DNA from: Dyella sp. C9
GTDB lineage: Bacteria > Pseudomonadota > Gammaproteobacteria > Xanthomonadales > Rhodanobacteraceae
Reading direction: 5' to 3'
Assembly (NCBI RefSeq): GCF_003332825.1
Contig: NZ_QIRF01000002.1
Location: forward strand, 463,672 to 527,671
DNA: 64,000 nucleotides
Part shown: positions 33,397 through 41,984 of the stretch, one piece after another
How positions within the stretch are numbered: position 1 is the first letter of the stretch
How the letters are laid out: each line of letters opens with the position of its first letter
Made by a program: the position numbers and the translations under genes
The notes under the pieces: model-generated
What the model saw: the letters and a program-made list of their open reading frames with translations, nothing else
The model's database searches: none
Told to the model about the DNA's origin: nothing

Positions 33397-35055
33397 ATGC
33401 TGGAGGGGTGGGACGCGATCGTGGTGGGTGCGGGCCTGGCAGGCCTGGTCGCCGCTACGGAACTAACCGACATCGGCAAACGCGTGCTGGTGCTGGATCA
33501 GGAGCCGGAACAAAGCCTGGGGGGTCAGGCGTTCTGGTCGTTCGGAGGGCTGTTTTTCGTCGATTCGCCAGAGCAGCGTCGCATGGGGGTCCGCGACTCC
33601 CGTGCGCTTGCGCTCGCCGATTGGATGGGTAGCGCGGGTTTCGACCGCACCGAAGACCATTGGCCACGCCGCTGGGCCGAGGCCTATGTGGATTTCGCTG
33701 CCGGCGAAAAGCGCAGTTGGCTGCACGCCATGGGCATGCGCTGGTTTCCGGTGGTGGGCTGGGCCGAGCGCGGCGGCCATGGCGCCTGGGGCCACGGCAA
33801 TTCGGTACCACGCTTCCACGTCACCTGGGGCACCGGCCCCGGCGTCATCGAGCCGTTCGTGCGCCGCGCCCGCGCGGCACAGACCCAGGGGAAGCTGCAG
33901 TTCGGGTTCCGCCATCGCGTCGATGAGCTGCTCGTGCAGGACGGCGTGGTCACCGGTGTGCGTGGCAGCGTACTGGTGCCGGACGACATGCCACGCGGCC
34001 AGCCCAGCTCACGCGAGGTCGTGCAGGACTTCGAACACCGCGCGCAGGCCGTGCTCGTGGCTTCGGGCGGCATCGGCGGCAACCACGCGCTGGTGCGGCG
34101 CAACTGGCCGGAGCGGCTGGGTGCCGCGCCCTCGCACATGCTGTGCGGCGTACCCGCGCACGTGGACGGCCGCATGCTGGGTATCAGTGAATCGGCCGGC
34201 GCGCGGCTGATCAACCGCGACCGCATGTGGCACTACGTCGAGGGCATCGAGAACTGGAATCCGATCTGGCCGATGCACGCGATCCGCATCCTGCCGGGAC
34301 CGTCATCGCTGTGGTTCGATGCCACCGGCCGGCGCCTGCCCGGCCCGCTGTGGCCCGGCTTCGACACGCTGGGTACGCTGGAACACCTGCGCCGCACCGG
34401 CTACGACTACAGCTGGTTCATCCTCGACCAGCAGATCATCCGCCGCGAGTTCGCATTGTCGGGCTCGGAGCAGAATCCCGATCTCACCGGCAAGAGCTGG
34501 CGGCAGGTGGCCAGGCGCGCCATCGGCAAGGGTGCGCCGGCGCCGGTGGAGGCGTTCAAGCAGCACGGCCGCGACTTCATCGTGCGCGACACGCTGGAAG
34601 AACTGGTCGCCGGCATGAACGCACTGGCCGGCAACCACCTGCTCGACCTGGCGCAGATCCGCCGCGAGGTGGAGACGCGCGACCTGCAGTTCGCCAACCC
34701 TTATGCGAAGGATGGCCAGGTCATGGCCATCCATAACGCGCGGCGTTATCGCGGCGACAAGCTGGTGCGCGTGGCCAGGCCGCATCGCCTGCTCGACCCG
34801 GCCAACGGCCCGTTGATCGCGGTGCGCCTGAACATCCTCACCCGCAAGACGCTGGGGGGCCTGGAGACCGATCTCGATGGCCGCGTGCTCGGCCATGACG
34901 GACAACCGCTGCCTGGCTTGTATGCCGTGGGCGAAGCTGCCGGCTTCGGCGGTGGCGGCCTGCACGGCTACCGTGCGCTCGAAGGCAGCTTTCTCGGCGG
35001 CTGCCTGTTCTCGGGGCGCGTGGCCGGCCGTGCAGCCGGCAGGGCCGTCGCATGA
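33397..35055 (+). CDS. FAD-dependent dehydrogenase (KstD/fumarate-reductase-like)
   Basis: A 552-residue flavoprotein. The FAD-binding Rossmann motif is IVVGAGLAGLVAATE (9-23), followed by LDQEPEQSLGGQAFWS, and the C-terminal FAD contact is GLYAVGEAAGFGGGGLHGYRALEG. This is the COG3573-type 'FAD-binding dehydrogenase' family, related to 3-ketosteroid delta-1-dehydrogenases; substrate unknown. No signal peptide. The ATG at 33397 has CGGGGAG upstream. Its stop overlaps the start of the PanE-like gene by 4 nt (ATGA), so the two enzymes probably work on one pathway. Confidence 0.85.
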   Translation: MLEGWDAIVVGAGLAGLVAATELTDIGKRVLVLDQEPEQSLGGQAFWSFGGLFFVDSPEQRRMGVRDSRALALADWMGSAGFDRTEDHWPRRWAEAYVDFAAGEKRSWLHAMGMRWFPVVGWAERGGHGAWGHGNSVPRFHVTWGTGPGVIEPFVRRARAAQTQGKLQFGFRHRVDELLVQDGVVTGVRGSVLVPDDMPRGQPSSREVVQDFEHRAQAVLVASGGIGGNHALVRRNWPERLGAAPSHMLCGVPAHVDGRMLGISESAGARLINRDRMWHYVEGIENWNPIWPMHAIRILPGPSSLWFDATGRRLPGPLWPGFDTLGTLEHLRRTGYDYSWFILDQQIIRREFALSGSEQNPDLTGKSWRQVARRAIGKGAPAPVEAFKQHGRDFIVRDTLEELVAGMNALAGNHLLDLAQIRREVETRDLQFANPYAKDGQVMAIHNARRYRGDKLVRVARPHRLLDPANGPLIAVRLNILTRKTLGGLETDLDGRVLGHDGQPLPGLYAVGEAAGFGGGGLHGYRALEGSFLGGCLFSGRVAGRAAGRAVA

Positions 35056-36101
35056 GCGTGCACGCACTGCCGCGCATCGCCATCTATGGCACCGGCAACA
35101 TCGGCGCCTATCTCGGCGCACGCCTGCACGACCATGCGCGCGTGACCTTCATCGGCCGGCATCGCGTGATCGATACGCTGCGCCTGTGCGGCATCAGCTG
35201 GAGCGACCTCAACGGCAACCACGGCCATATCGGTCCGCGGGCGCTGGAGCTGCAACTCAACCCGTTCGCCGCCGCCAAGGCGCACCTGGTACTGGTGACG
35301 GTGAAGTCGTCAGCCACCGCCGCCGTCGCCCGGGAACTGGCCGAAGTGGTGGCTCCCAGCGTGCCGATCATCAGTTTCCAGAATGGGCTCAACAACACGG
35401 CGCAGTTGCGCGCCGCGCTGCCCGGGCATCCGGTGCTTGCCGGCATGGTGCCGTTCAACGTGCTGCAACGCGATCGCGCCAGTTTCCACCAGGGCTCCAG
35501 TGGTGGCTTGATGGTGGAATCGCATCCATCGCTCGCGCCGTTCCTGCCCGTATTCGCACAGGCGGGACTGCCCATCGGCACGCGCCACGACATGCCGGCG
35601 GTACAGGCGGCCAAGCTGCTGCTCAACCTCAACAATGCGATCAACGCGCTGTCGGACCTGCCACTGCGCGACGAGCTTTCACGGCGTCACTGGCGCCGCT
35701 GCCTGGCACTCGCGCAACGCGAGGCACTCGGCGTGTTCGCCGCCGCCGGCATCCGCCCCGCGCGCCTTACCCCACTGCCGCCGCGGCTGCTGCCCAGCGT
35801 GCTCGACCTGCCCGACGCGCTGTTCCAACGGATCGCCGGCAAGCTGCTGGCCATCGATCCCTACGCGCGCTCCTCCACCTGGGAAGACCTGGAATCCGGC
35901 CGGCCCACCGAAGTCGATGCGATCAATGGCGAGATCGTGCGCCTGGCCGCGCGGCAGGGCATGACCGCGCCGGTCAACGCGCGGCTGGTCGCCCTGATCC
36001 GCGAAGCCGAGCGTCGCCGCACCGTGTGGCAGGGCGAACAATTGCTGCAGACGCTGCGTCAATCACGCCCGGCCTACGAGCGGCCGATGGCCATCCTCTA
36101 G
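35052..36101 (+). CDS. Ketopantoate reductase-family protein (PanE/ApbA-like)
   Basis: A 349-residue NAD(P)-dependent reductase. The N-terminal Rossmann site is IAIYGTGNIGAYLGARL, a lysine follows in VTVKSSAT, and ISFQNGLNN is the conserved asparagine block of the family; the C-terminal helical domain has KLLLNLNNAINAL and the lysine in its AAKLLLN start. True PanE makes pantoate, but the tight ATGA overlap with an FAD dehydrogenase and the longer length suggest a different 2-keto acid or related substrate. I do not assign it to pantothenate synthesis. Confidence 0.82.
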   Translation: MSVHALPRIAIYGTGNIGAYLGARLHDHARVTFIGRHRVIDTLRLCGISWSDLNGNHGHIGPRALELQLNPFAAAKAHLVLVTVKSSATAAVARELAEVVAPSVPIISFQNGLNNTAQLRAALPGHPVLAGMVPFNVLQRDRASFHQGSSGGLMVESHPSLAPFLPVFAQAGLPIGTRHDMPAVQAAKLLLNLNNAINALSDLPLRDELSRRHWRRCLALAQREALGVFAAAGIRPARLTPLPPRLLPSVLDLPDALFQRIAGKLLAIDPYARSSTWEDLESGRPTEVDAINGEIVRLAARQGMTAPVNARLVALIREAERRRTVWQGEQLLQTLRQSRPAYERPMAIL

Positions 36102-36119
36102 GGCCTCGCACCGAGGCCG

Positions 36120-37340
36120 TCACTCCTGCGCAGTGCCATACAGCGCGCGCCGTACGCTGCGCAGCGACAGGGTTTCCCATGCGGAGACCGACACCAGCAC
36201 CGCGGACGTGAGCACGGCCAGCGCGAGCACCGACAGCGTGGTCGCCGGCCACGCCAGCAAAATCAGCAGGCCCAGGCCAACGAGGTGCGACAACGGGAAA
36301 TTCGTGTGGTTGACGGTCTTCTTGAACAACGCGTTGCCCAACAGGTACAGCGCCGGGCCACCCAGCAGCACGGCCACCTGCGCGATGTCGCCCGATGCGT
36401 GCGGATGGCTGAGGCTGAGCTCGTCACCCACCGCACTCACCACGATACCGGCCACGATCGGGAGGTGCAGGTAGGTGTAACCCAGCCGCGCCGTGCGTCC
36501 GGGATCAGTCGACTCCCGGATCGAACGACTCCCGCGCTCCGCGCCGATGTCGAAGTAGATCCACCACATCGCCACGCACCCGACAAAGGCCACCACGAAC
36601 GCGAACCATGCTTCGGGCGAACGCACGCCTTCGGCAAAACTGCTGCCTGTGACCACCACCGATTCGCCCAACGCGATGATCACGAACAGGCTGCAGCGTT
36701 CGGCCATGTGTCCGCCTTCCACGTCCCACTCGCCAGTGGTCGAACGCCCCAGCCCGGGCACATAGAAAAAAGCCGCCGGTCCCAGGTACTCGATGGCCAG
36801 TGCCACCGCCCAGCAGGCGAGCCGCGCCTGCCCTTCGTGCAGGCCGCCCAGTACCCACAGGACGCCGGTGACGACCAGCCAGGTGGTGATCCGATAGAAG
36901 TTGCGCCGCGCTGCCAGCGACGAATGACGCAACGCCCATACCATGAAGAGCGAGCGCCCCACCTGCATGGAGACATAGGCGCCAGCGAAGACCCGCCCAC
37001 GCCCGTCGAATGCCTCGGGCAAGGCCGTGGAGAGCAACAGACCGGCGAACATCAGCGCCAGCAGCAACAGGCGCACGGCAAGCCGTTCCGGATCCAGCCA
37101 GTTGGTGATCCAGCCGGTGAAGATCCACACCCACCACACGGCCAGGAACAGCAGCAGCACATGCAGCGCCCCCAACGCGCTCAGGTCGTGCAACAGGGTG
37201 TGCGAAAGCTGGGTGACCGCGTAGACGAACACGAGGTCGAAGAACAGCTCGATGTTGGTGACCTTGCCGTGCGTGCCGGCCTGGCGCAGGCGCAACAGGC
37301 TGGGGTTGGTTTGGCCCGCCTCGCGTGGCGTCTCGGACAT
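36120..37340 (-). CDS. LtrA-family (low temperature requirement protein A) membrane protein
   Basis: A 406-residue inner-membrane protein of the LtrA family, first named in Listeria for growth at low temperature; molecular function unknown. The family signature is near the N-terminus (TNIELFFDLVFVYAVTQLSH), followed by about 10-12 membrane helices and the conserved HMAERCSLFVIIALGES block. I chose the ATG at 37340, which has AGGGAGAG upstream; the frame is open 15 codons further. It is convergent with the PanE-like gene, only 18 nt apart. Confidence 0.9.
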   Translation of the reverse strand: MSETPREAGQTNPSLLRLRQAGTHGKVTNIELFFDLVFVYAVTQLSHTLLHDLSALGALHVLLLFLAVWWVWIFTGWITNWLDPERLAVRLLLLALMFAGLLLSTALPEAFDGRGRVFAGAYVSMQVGRSLFMVWALRHSSLAARRNFYRITTWLVVTGVLWVLGGLHEGQARLACWAVALAIEYLGPAAFFYVPGLGRSTTGEWDVEGGHMAERCSLFVIIALGESVVVTGSSFAEGVRSPEAWFAFVVAFVGCVAMWWIYFDIGAERGSRSIRESTDPGRTARLGYTYLHLPIVAGIVVSAVGDELSLSHPHASGDIAQVAVLLGGPALYLLGNALFKKTVNHTNFPLSHLVGLGLLILLAWPATTLSVLALAVLTSAVLVSVSAWETLSLRSVRRALYGTAQE

Positions 37341-37409
37341 GGCGCGATCTCTCCCTGGAATCGCCGCCGTTATCGCACGGGCCACGCGCCCGCCGCCATC
37401 ACGACCCGC

Positions 37410-37727
37410 TCAGCGCCCGCCGTCCCGGATCGTAGCGACCCGGCCATCCACGATCACCACCGTCACCACGCGACCGTTCTGCCGGTACTGCCATTGCTCG
37501 CCACCACCGCTACCGCCACGACGGCCGCTGCCGCTGCGCCGGGATCGGCTGCCGCCGCGCGCCTCGCTGGTGGCATGCCCCTTGTAGCTCGGCTTGCCGA
37601 GCAGCTCGATCACCCGAGTCGCGCTGTCGCCCACCGTCAGCACCTGGCTGCCCACCCTCAGCGTGCCGCCGCCGGCCTGGGCGGACACGGCCAGCACCAT
37701 CAACACCACCCCCGGCCACGCGCGCAT
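37410..37727 (-). CDS. Exported DUF2845-type small protein (copy 1)
   Basis: A 105-residue secreted protein: signal peptide to about residue 18, then the DUF2845 pattern VGSQVLTVGDSATRVIELLG KPSYKG, an Arg/Gly/Ser-rich insertion (about 62-78) and VVTVVIVDGRVATI. The family resembles small outer-membrane-assembly proteins such as SmpA/BamE in having a 'GDS...GKP' turn. The ATG at 37727 has GGGAGG at 5 nt. It is a tandem paralogue of the next gene, which lacks the Arg/Gly insertion. Confidence 0.75.
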   Translation of the reverse strand: MRAWPGVVLMVLAVSAQAGGGTLRVGSQVLTVGDSATRVIELLGKPSYKGHATSEARGGSRSRRSGSGRRGGSGGGEQWQYRQNGRVVTVVIVDGRVATIRDGGR

Positions 37728-37847
37728 GACGGCCTCCCTGCCGTTGCCCGCGCCGATTGCGCGGAACAACTACCTTAGGGCCAGCCTGCGCTACCGCTCC
37801 ATGCGTTGCGCGCCAGCGATCCCTGTAGGAGGCCGGCCCGCGTCTGC

Positions 37848-38120
37848 TCAGCGCGAGCGATCCTGGATATCGGCCACCTTGCCGCCAAGGATGGTGATGA
37901 TCAGGATGCGCCCGCTGTCCTGCACGTACTGCCAGCGTTCGCCCTGGTAACCCCCGAAGTCGCTCTCCACCGGCTCCTTGTAGTCGGGCTTGCCCAGCAG
38001 CTGGATGGCTCGCGCTGCGCTGTCGCCCACGGTCAGGACTTCGCTGCCTACGCGATAGGTGCTGGCCGCATGCGCAGCCAGGCTCAGGGTCAACAAGAGG
38101 ATGACGAGATAACGACGCAT
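37848..38120 (-). CDS. Exported DUF2845-type small protein (copy 2)
   Basis: A 90-residue secreted protein with signal peptide (about 1-19), VGSEVLTVGDSAARAIQLLG and KPDYKEP, then RILIITILGGKVADIQ. It is clearly a paralogue of the upstream-coordinate neighbour at 37.4-37.7 kb, with which it shares direction and order. AAGGAG lies upstream of the ATG at 38120. Function unknown. Confidence 0.78.
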   Translation of the reverse strand: MRRYLVILLLTLSLAAHAASTYRVGSEVLTVGDSAARAIQLLGKPDYKEPVESDFGGYQGERWQYVQDSGRILIITILGGKVADIQDRSR

Positions 38121-38150
38121 GGTGAACTCCTTGTCATGGCAGATGGAGGC

Positions 38151-38726
38151 TCAGAAGCCCGCTCCTGGGCTGGCCAGATAGTCCTGTTCGGCGGGGGTGC
38201 TGGCGCGCCCGAGCACCGCATTGCGGTGCGGAAAACGCCCGAACGTATCGATCACATCGTGGTGCCGGCGCGCGTAATCAAGGAAGCCCTCGAAACGATG
38301 CCGGTCGACCCCGGTTTGCTGTTCCGCCAACTGGTGGAACAGCTGCACGCAAAGGCGCTGCAGCGCCGCATCCTCGGCGTGCTCCAGCGGCAGGTAGGCG
38401 AACAGGCGTTGCAGCGGCAACAGGCGCTGGTCGTCGCCACGGGCGATGCCGGCCCGGGCCAGCGCCTGCGCCTGGCCATCAGCCGCCCAGGCCCGCGCAT
38501 CGTCGCGGTGGAGATTGCGGCTGAACTGGTCGAGCACGATCAGCAGGGCCAGCCAACCCTCCGGCGTGGCCGCCCAGTCGTCCAGCTCGCCCCGCACCGC
38601 CGCCACCCAGGTATCGCCGAAACGTTGGCGGATACGGGCGTCGAAGGCTTCGTTGCGCTCGAACCAGCACGCTTCGGCTACCGGGTCGAACCAGAACTCC
38701 AATACGTCCGTGGGGGTGCTCCGCAT
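38151..38726 (-). CDS. DUF924 family protein
   Basis: A 191-residue soluble protein of the DUF924 family. Typical blocks are VLEFWFDP at the start, WLALLIVLDQFSRNLHRDDARA near the middle, and FPHRNAVLGRASTPAEQDYL at the end. The family is all-helical and TPR-like; its function is unknown. AAGGAG precedes the ATG at 38726. It lies 30 nt upstream of the second DUF2845 gene and 32 nt downstream of the DUF2383 gene, all leftward, so they may share a transcript. Confidence 0.9.
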   Translation of the reverse strand: MRSTPTDVLEFWFDPVAEACWFERNEAFDARIRQRFGDTWVAAVRGELDDWAATPEGWLALLIVLDQFSRNLHRDDARAWAADGQAQALARAGIARGDDQRLLPLQRLFAYLPLEHAEDAALQRLCVQLFHQLAEQQTGVDRHRFEGFLDYARRHHDVIDTFGRFPHRNAVLGRASTPAEQDYLASPGAGF

Positions 38727-38758
38727 GCCTGCTCCTTGTGGCTTGTGGCGCGCTGCGA

Positions 38759-39238
38759 TCAGCCGTGGGTGGTGCCTGCCAGGCAATGGATGTCCCGATG
38801 GATGCCATGCAGCCGCGAAAGCTGCACGCCCAGCACGCGCGCCGATTCGTCGGAAGCTCGCGCCATCTGTTCCTCGAAGCGACGCAACAGCACGCACTCG
38901 TTGCGCGCCAGGCTGTGCACCCAGGCCGCGTCACGGTTGGAAGACATGCCGGCGCTCAGCTCCGCCAGCGCGCTGCGCACCGCGCCGGCCAGGGTGCCAT
39001 GACGGGCCGGCGTGCCGCCGGTGGCGTGGACCTGCGCCTGCAGGTCGCCGATCAGCTGGTCCAGCGTATGCAGGTTTTCCATCAGCAGGGCCTGCAGGCC
39101 GGGCTCGCGCACCTGCGCGAGGGCACGCCGATACAGCTCGCGGTCATCGATGCCGGAGCGGATCAGGGCGTTGTAACGTGGTACTCGAGCGTGCGACACG
39201 AGGTCGCCTCCTGACACCTTGGGGGTTGCGGTGTCCAT
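38759..39238 (-). CDS. PA2169-family four-helix-bundle protein (DUF2383)
   Basis: A 159-residue protein predicted to be a ferritin-like four-helix bundle of the DUF2383/PA2169 family. Supporting features are RYNALIRSGIDDRELYRRAL near the start and a second half-bundle from about residue 95 with NECVLLRRFEEQMARA and SRLHGIHRDIH. The charged metal-ligand pattern of true ferritins is not complete. Members are often linked to stress or stationary phase. The ATG at 39238 follows GGACGAGG. Confidence 0.72.
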   Translation of the reverse strand: MDTATPKVSGGDLVSHARVPRYNALIRSGIDDRELYRRALAQVREPGLQALLMENLHTLDQLIGDLQAQVHATGGTPARHGTLAGAVRSALAELSAGMSSNRDAAWVHSLARNECVLLRRFEEQMARASDESARVLGVQLSRLHGIHRDIHCLAGTTHG

Positions 39239-39306
39239 CCTCGTCCTTCGCCACTTAGCGGAAGGTTAATCTGCTGTCGTCGTAGGGGCGCCGCTCAGCC
39301 ACGGTT

Positions 39307-40059
39307 TTACTGGGACAGCTCCAGCAGGTTCAGCGGCTGGCCGTTGGCGGCCCGGATGCCTTGCTGCAGTTCAGCCAGGCGCTGGACCGCCGGGCACAGC
39401 GCCCGGACCTGGGGTGCCAGGGCCTGCATGCGCTGCTCCAGGCGCGGGCGCAACTGGGTGGCGAGGTCGGCAGCGGTGTCGCGCAGGTTGGCGGCGGCCT
39501 GCAAGTCGCCGGTCATGGCCGCCTGCAGGGCCTGCTGGCCCAGGTCGTTGGCCAGCAGCGGGGTCAGGTCGGCCGCCAGCCGGTCCGCGTACTGATCAGC
39601 CAGGTTGCCCTGCCAGTCGTGCGTGCTGTTGCTGGCGGCAATGCGCTGCTTCAGCTCGGCGGCGTGCGCCGCCAGCTGCTGGTTGAGCTGGGCGCGGGTG
39701 TCGGGGCTGAGCGAAAGCCGGGCCCCCTCGTCCCGCATCGCGCCGGCCAGCAGGTCCACCCCCTGCGTCGCCACTGACTTGGCCCGTGGCACCAGGGCGC
39801 GCAGTTCCCGCTCGAACACCGCCAGGCGGTCCTCGTCCTCCGCCCGCAGCGGCACCGGCGCGCCGTCGGTGCGCAGGGTGCCATCGCGCAGCTCGACCCG
39901 CTGCGGCATGGGCTGGGCCCGGTCAAACAGGACGCTGCCCTGACCGATGGTCAGGTCGTAGCTGCTGGTCGCGTGGCAGGTGGTGGCGAGGTCCTGCGCA
40001 TGCAGCCCGAGGCTGGCCAGGGAAAGGGCGACGGTAAGCAGGAGTCGGCGCGGCGGCAT
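39307..40059 (-). CDS. Exported DUF2884 (YggN-like) protein, copy 2
   Basis: A 250-residue periplasmic protein; signal peptide to about residue 20 (LGLHA). It shares the order of blocks of the copy at 32.4-33.2 kb: early cysteine (TTCHAT), RVELRDGTLRTDG, a long helical region with LANDLGQQALQAAMTGD, and a late cysteine in RALCPAVQRLAELQQGI. Start chosen at the ATG at 40059; the upstream extension is not gene-like. Function unknown. Confidence 0.8.
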   Translation of the reverse strand: MPPRRLLLTVALSLASLGLHAQDLATTCHATSSYDLTIGQGSVLFDRAQPMPQRVELRDGTLRTDGAPVPLRAEDEDRLAVFERELRALVPRAKSVATQGVDLLAGAMRDEGARLSLSPDTRAQLNQQLAAHAAELKQRIAASNSTHDWQGNLADQYADRLAADLTPLLANDLGQQALQAAMTGDLQAAANLRDTAADLATQLRPRLEQRMQALAPQVRALCPAVQRLAELQQGIRAANGQPLNLLELSQ

Positions 40060-40138
40060 GGTCGATCCGGTGCGGAAAGGCCGTGCAGCGATAACCCCTG
40101 CCCGGCAAACCGCGGCTGAACTGGCCGTTCGATCTGCC

Positions 40139-40690
40139 TCAGCGGCGGCCATGGAAGAACGACCGCACCTGCGGGCGTCCCAGCTGCCAGGCCAGCCACA
40201 ACAGCACCGGCACGCCCACCGCACGGATGGCCACGGCGATCAGATAACTGAGCCGCACGTGATTCAGTGCGATCTGGGCGGCCGCATCCATCGGGCCCTG
40301 CACGGTCATCTCCACCGTGCGGCTGAAATCGCGCCATTGGGAGAACTGCTGCAAGGCACCGAGCAGGCCCCACACCACGGCCAGCAGTACCGCGATGACC
40401 TGCAGCGTACGACGCGACCAGGCCTGGCCCAGGATGGCACCGGCGCAAATCACCAGCACCGCGAAGGCCACCACGAAATAGCCGGCGTCCCAGGCCAACA
40501 TGCCGTGCAATTGGGAGATGGCCTCGGTATTGCCCGGCGCCTGTTGTTGCAGTGCCTGCCACAACTGCTCGGCGTGCGCGCCGTACTGTACGCAGCCATA
40601 GGCGGCCAGCAGCAGCATCAGCCAGACCACCAGCCTCCACAGGGCGAAACCGCCGGCACGCGTGCCTTCGCGTCGTACCTTCAGGAACAT
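40139..40690 (-). CDS. Hypothetical four-helix membrane protein coupled to peroxiredoxin
   Basis: A 183-residue inner-membrane protein of unknown function with helices at about 18-38, 64-90, 94-112 and 150-170, and a positively charged N-terminus (KVRREGTR) and C-terminus (FFHGRR). It starts inside the stop of the peroxiredoxin gene (TGATG), so translation is coupled. The coupling hints at a role near the periplasmic redox protein, but no cysteine pair or cofactor motif supports this. Confidence 0.7.
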   Translation of the reverse strand: MFLKVRREGTRAGGFALWRLVVWLMLLLAAYGCVQYGAHAEQLWQALQQQAPGNTEAISQLHGMLAWDAGYFVVAFAVLVICAGAILGQAWSRRTLQVIAVLLAVVWGLLGALQQFSQWRDFSRTVEMTVQGPMDAAAQIALNHVRLSYLIAVAIRAVGVPVLLWLAWQLGRPQVRSFFHGRR

Positions 40691-41235
40691 CAGGACGAGG
40701 CCTTCAACGTCTTGAGGTCATCCAGCACCTGGGCCGAGTTCTTCTCCGGATCGACGTCCTGGTAGACCTTGGCGATCTTGCCCTGCGGGTCGATCAGGAA
40801 AGTGGTGCGACGGGCGTACTTGAAGCCGGCCTTTGAGGTCAGCACGCCATAGGCCTCGGCGGTCTTGCTGTCGGCATCGGACAGCAGCGGGAACGGCACG
40901 TGGTACTTGGCGGCGAAGTCGGCATGCGACTTGACGTCATCCAGGCTCACGCCGAGCACGTCGGCACCGGCCTGGCGCAGCTTGGCGATGTCATCGCGGA
41001 AGGTGCACACCTCGGTGGTGCAGCCGGGGGTGAAATCCTTGGGATAGAAGTACAGCACCACCCAGTGACCGTGGTGGTCGGCCGGCGTGTGCCACTTGCC
41101 GTTCTGGTCCTGCAGGTGGAAATCCGGCGCAGCCTGTCCGACCTGCGGCAGCGGGGCGGTCTGGTCGGCGCAGACCGGGGCAAGCAGCCCCAGTGACAGC
41201 GACAGCAACAACAACAACTGGGTCAAGCGGCGCAT
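40690..41235 (-). CDS. bcp: Periplasmic peroxiredoxin (BCP/AhpC-TSA family)
   Basis: Thiol peroxidase that reduces H2O2 and organic hydroperoxides. The 181-residue protein carries a signal peptide (about 1-23, ending CADQ), unlike cytoplasmic E. coli Bcp, so it likely protects the periplasm. The active site is DFTPGCTTEVCTFR with peroxidatic C72 and a resolving-type C77 five residues on. The ATG at 41235 has CGGAGTG upstream; the frame is open 26 codons further without signal-like sequence. A membrane protein gene is coupled downstream. Confidence 0.93.
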   Translation of the reverse strand: MRRLTQLLLLLSLSLGLLAPVCADQTAPLPQVGQAAPDFHLQDQNGKWHTPADHHGHWVVLYFYPKDFTPGCTTEVCTFRDDIAKLRQAGADVLGVSLDDVKSHADFAAKYHVPFPLLSDADSKTAEAYGVLTSKAGFKYARRTTFLIDPQGKIAKVYQDVDPEKNSAQVLDDLKTLKASS

Positions 41236-41283
41236 GGCGGCACTCCGGTCAATGAAAGCGCCGCAAGTGTACGCGTTCCAAAA

Positions 41284-41309
41284 CGAAGGGCGCCACGCGG
41301 CGCCCTTCG
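41284..41309 (-). terminator. Terminator-like hairpin
   Basis: A GC-rich 10-11 bp stem (GAAGGGCGCC / GGCGCCCTTC, loop ACGC) is followed on the minus strand by GTTTTG. It lies about 20 nt after the end of the exported hypothetical gene and before bcp. Confidence 0.65.
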
Positions 41310-41326
41310 CCAAGCTGCAATGGCGC

Positions 41327-41788
41327 TTACTTCACGCGCTCGATGGAGAACTGGCCGACCGAGATGCCCAGGTTCACGCCCTCGCCGCTGCCATGCAGCG
41401 CCAGCGACGTCGTGCCCTTGCTCAGCACCTGGGCCTCGCCACTCTTCACCACGCCGGCTTCGGCGCCGGCCTGGGCGTAGTCACCGAATACATCGTCGAT
41501 GCTGCGCACGTGGGTGATGTCACCCTTGCCGTTGTCGATGCGGTACTTGCCTGCGGTGAGGCCGCCACCGTTGACGGAGATCTTCACGTTGGCGCGCTGG
41601 CCGTTGCTGCACACCACGGTGCCGCTGCCGGACGCGTGCTTGTAGATGATCGACCAACCCGACAGCGAGAAAGTGAGGTCGCACTTGACCTCGGCATCGG
41701 CTGCCTGGGCCTTGGCGACCGGAAGTGCAGTCATGGCTCCCGCGCAGGCCAGCACCAGGGCCGCCATACCAAACGTACGCTTGATCAT
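41327..41788 (-). CDS. Conserved exported protein, unknown function
   Basis: A 153-residue secreted protein: signal peptide about 1-29, then a compact beta-rich domain with a likely disulfide (VKCDLTFSLSGW and TVVCSNGQ), and NGGGLTAGKYRIDNGKGD and SIDDVFGDYAQAGAEAG blocks. Homologues with the same 'LSGWS-IYK-ASGSG-V-CSNGQ' core occur in other proteobacteria as I recall, without assigned function. AAGGAG precedes the ATG at 41788. Confidence 0.75.
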   Translation of the reverse strand: MIKRTFGMAALVLACAGAMTALPVAKAQAADAEVKCDLTFSLSGWSIIYKHASGSGTVVCSNGQRANVKISVNGGGLTAGKYRIDNGKGDITHVRSIDDVFGDYAQAGAEAGVVKSGEAQVLSKGTTSLALHGSGEGVNLGISVGQFSIERVK

Positions 41789-41984
41789 CGTGGTCTCCTT
41801 ACGGTGGATGAGATCGTCGGACGTGGGCTGTCATTGTCGGCAGCCATCCTGAACCGTCCTGTATTGCTGTCCGGCCCGTTTCATCGTCGGCAAGTGATGT
41901 GAACACCGCGTGCAAGGATCACTTGATGTGCCGGTAACGAGGGCCCGAGCACACTGGTTCCCGAAGCCAAGCGGAGGACCTGCC

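Noticed and set aside
35052..36101. True PanE in pantothenate synthesis
   Set aside because: It overlaps an FAD dehydrogenase and has no pan genes nearby. Fold similarity alone does not set the substrate.
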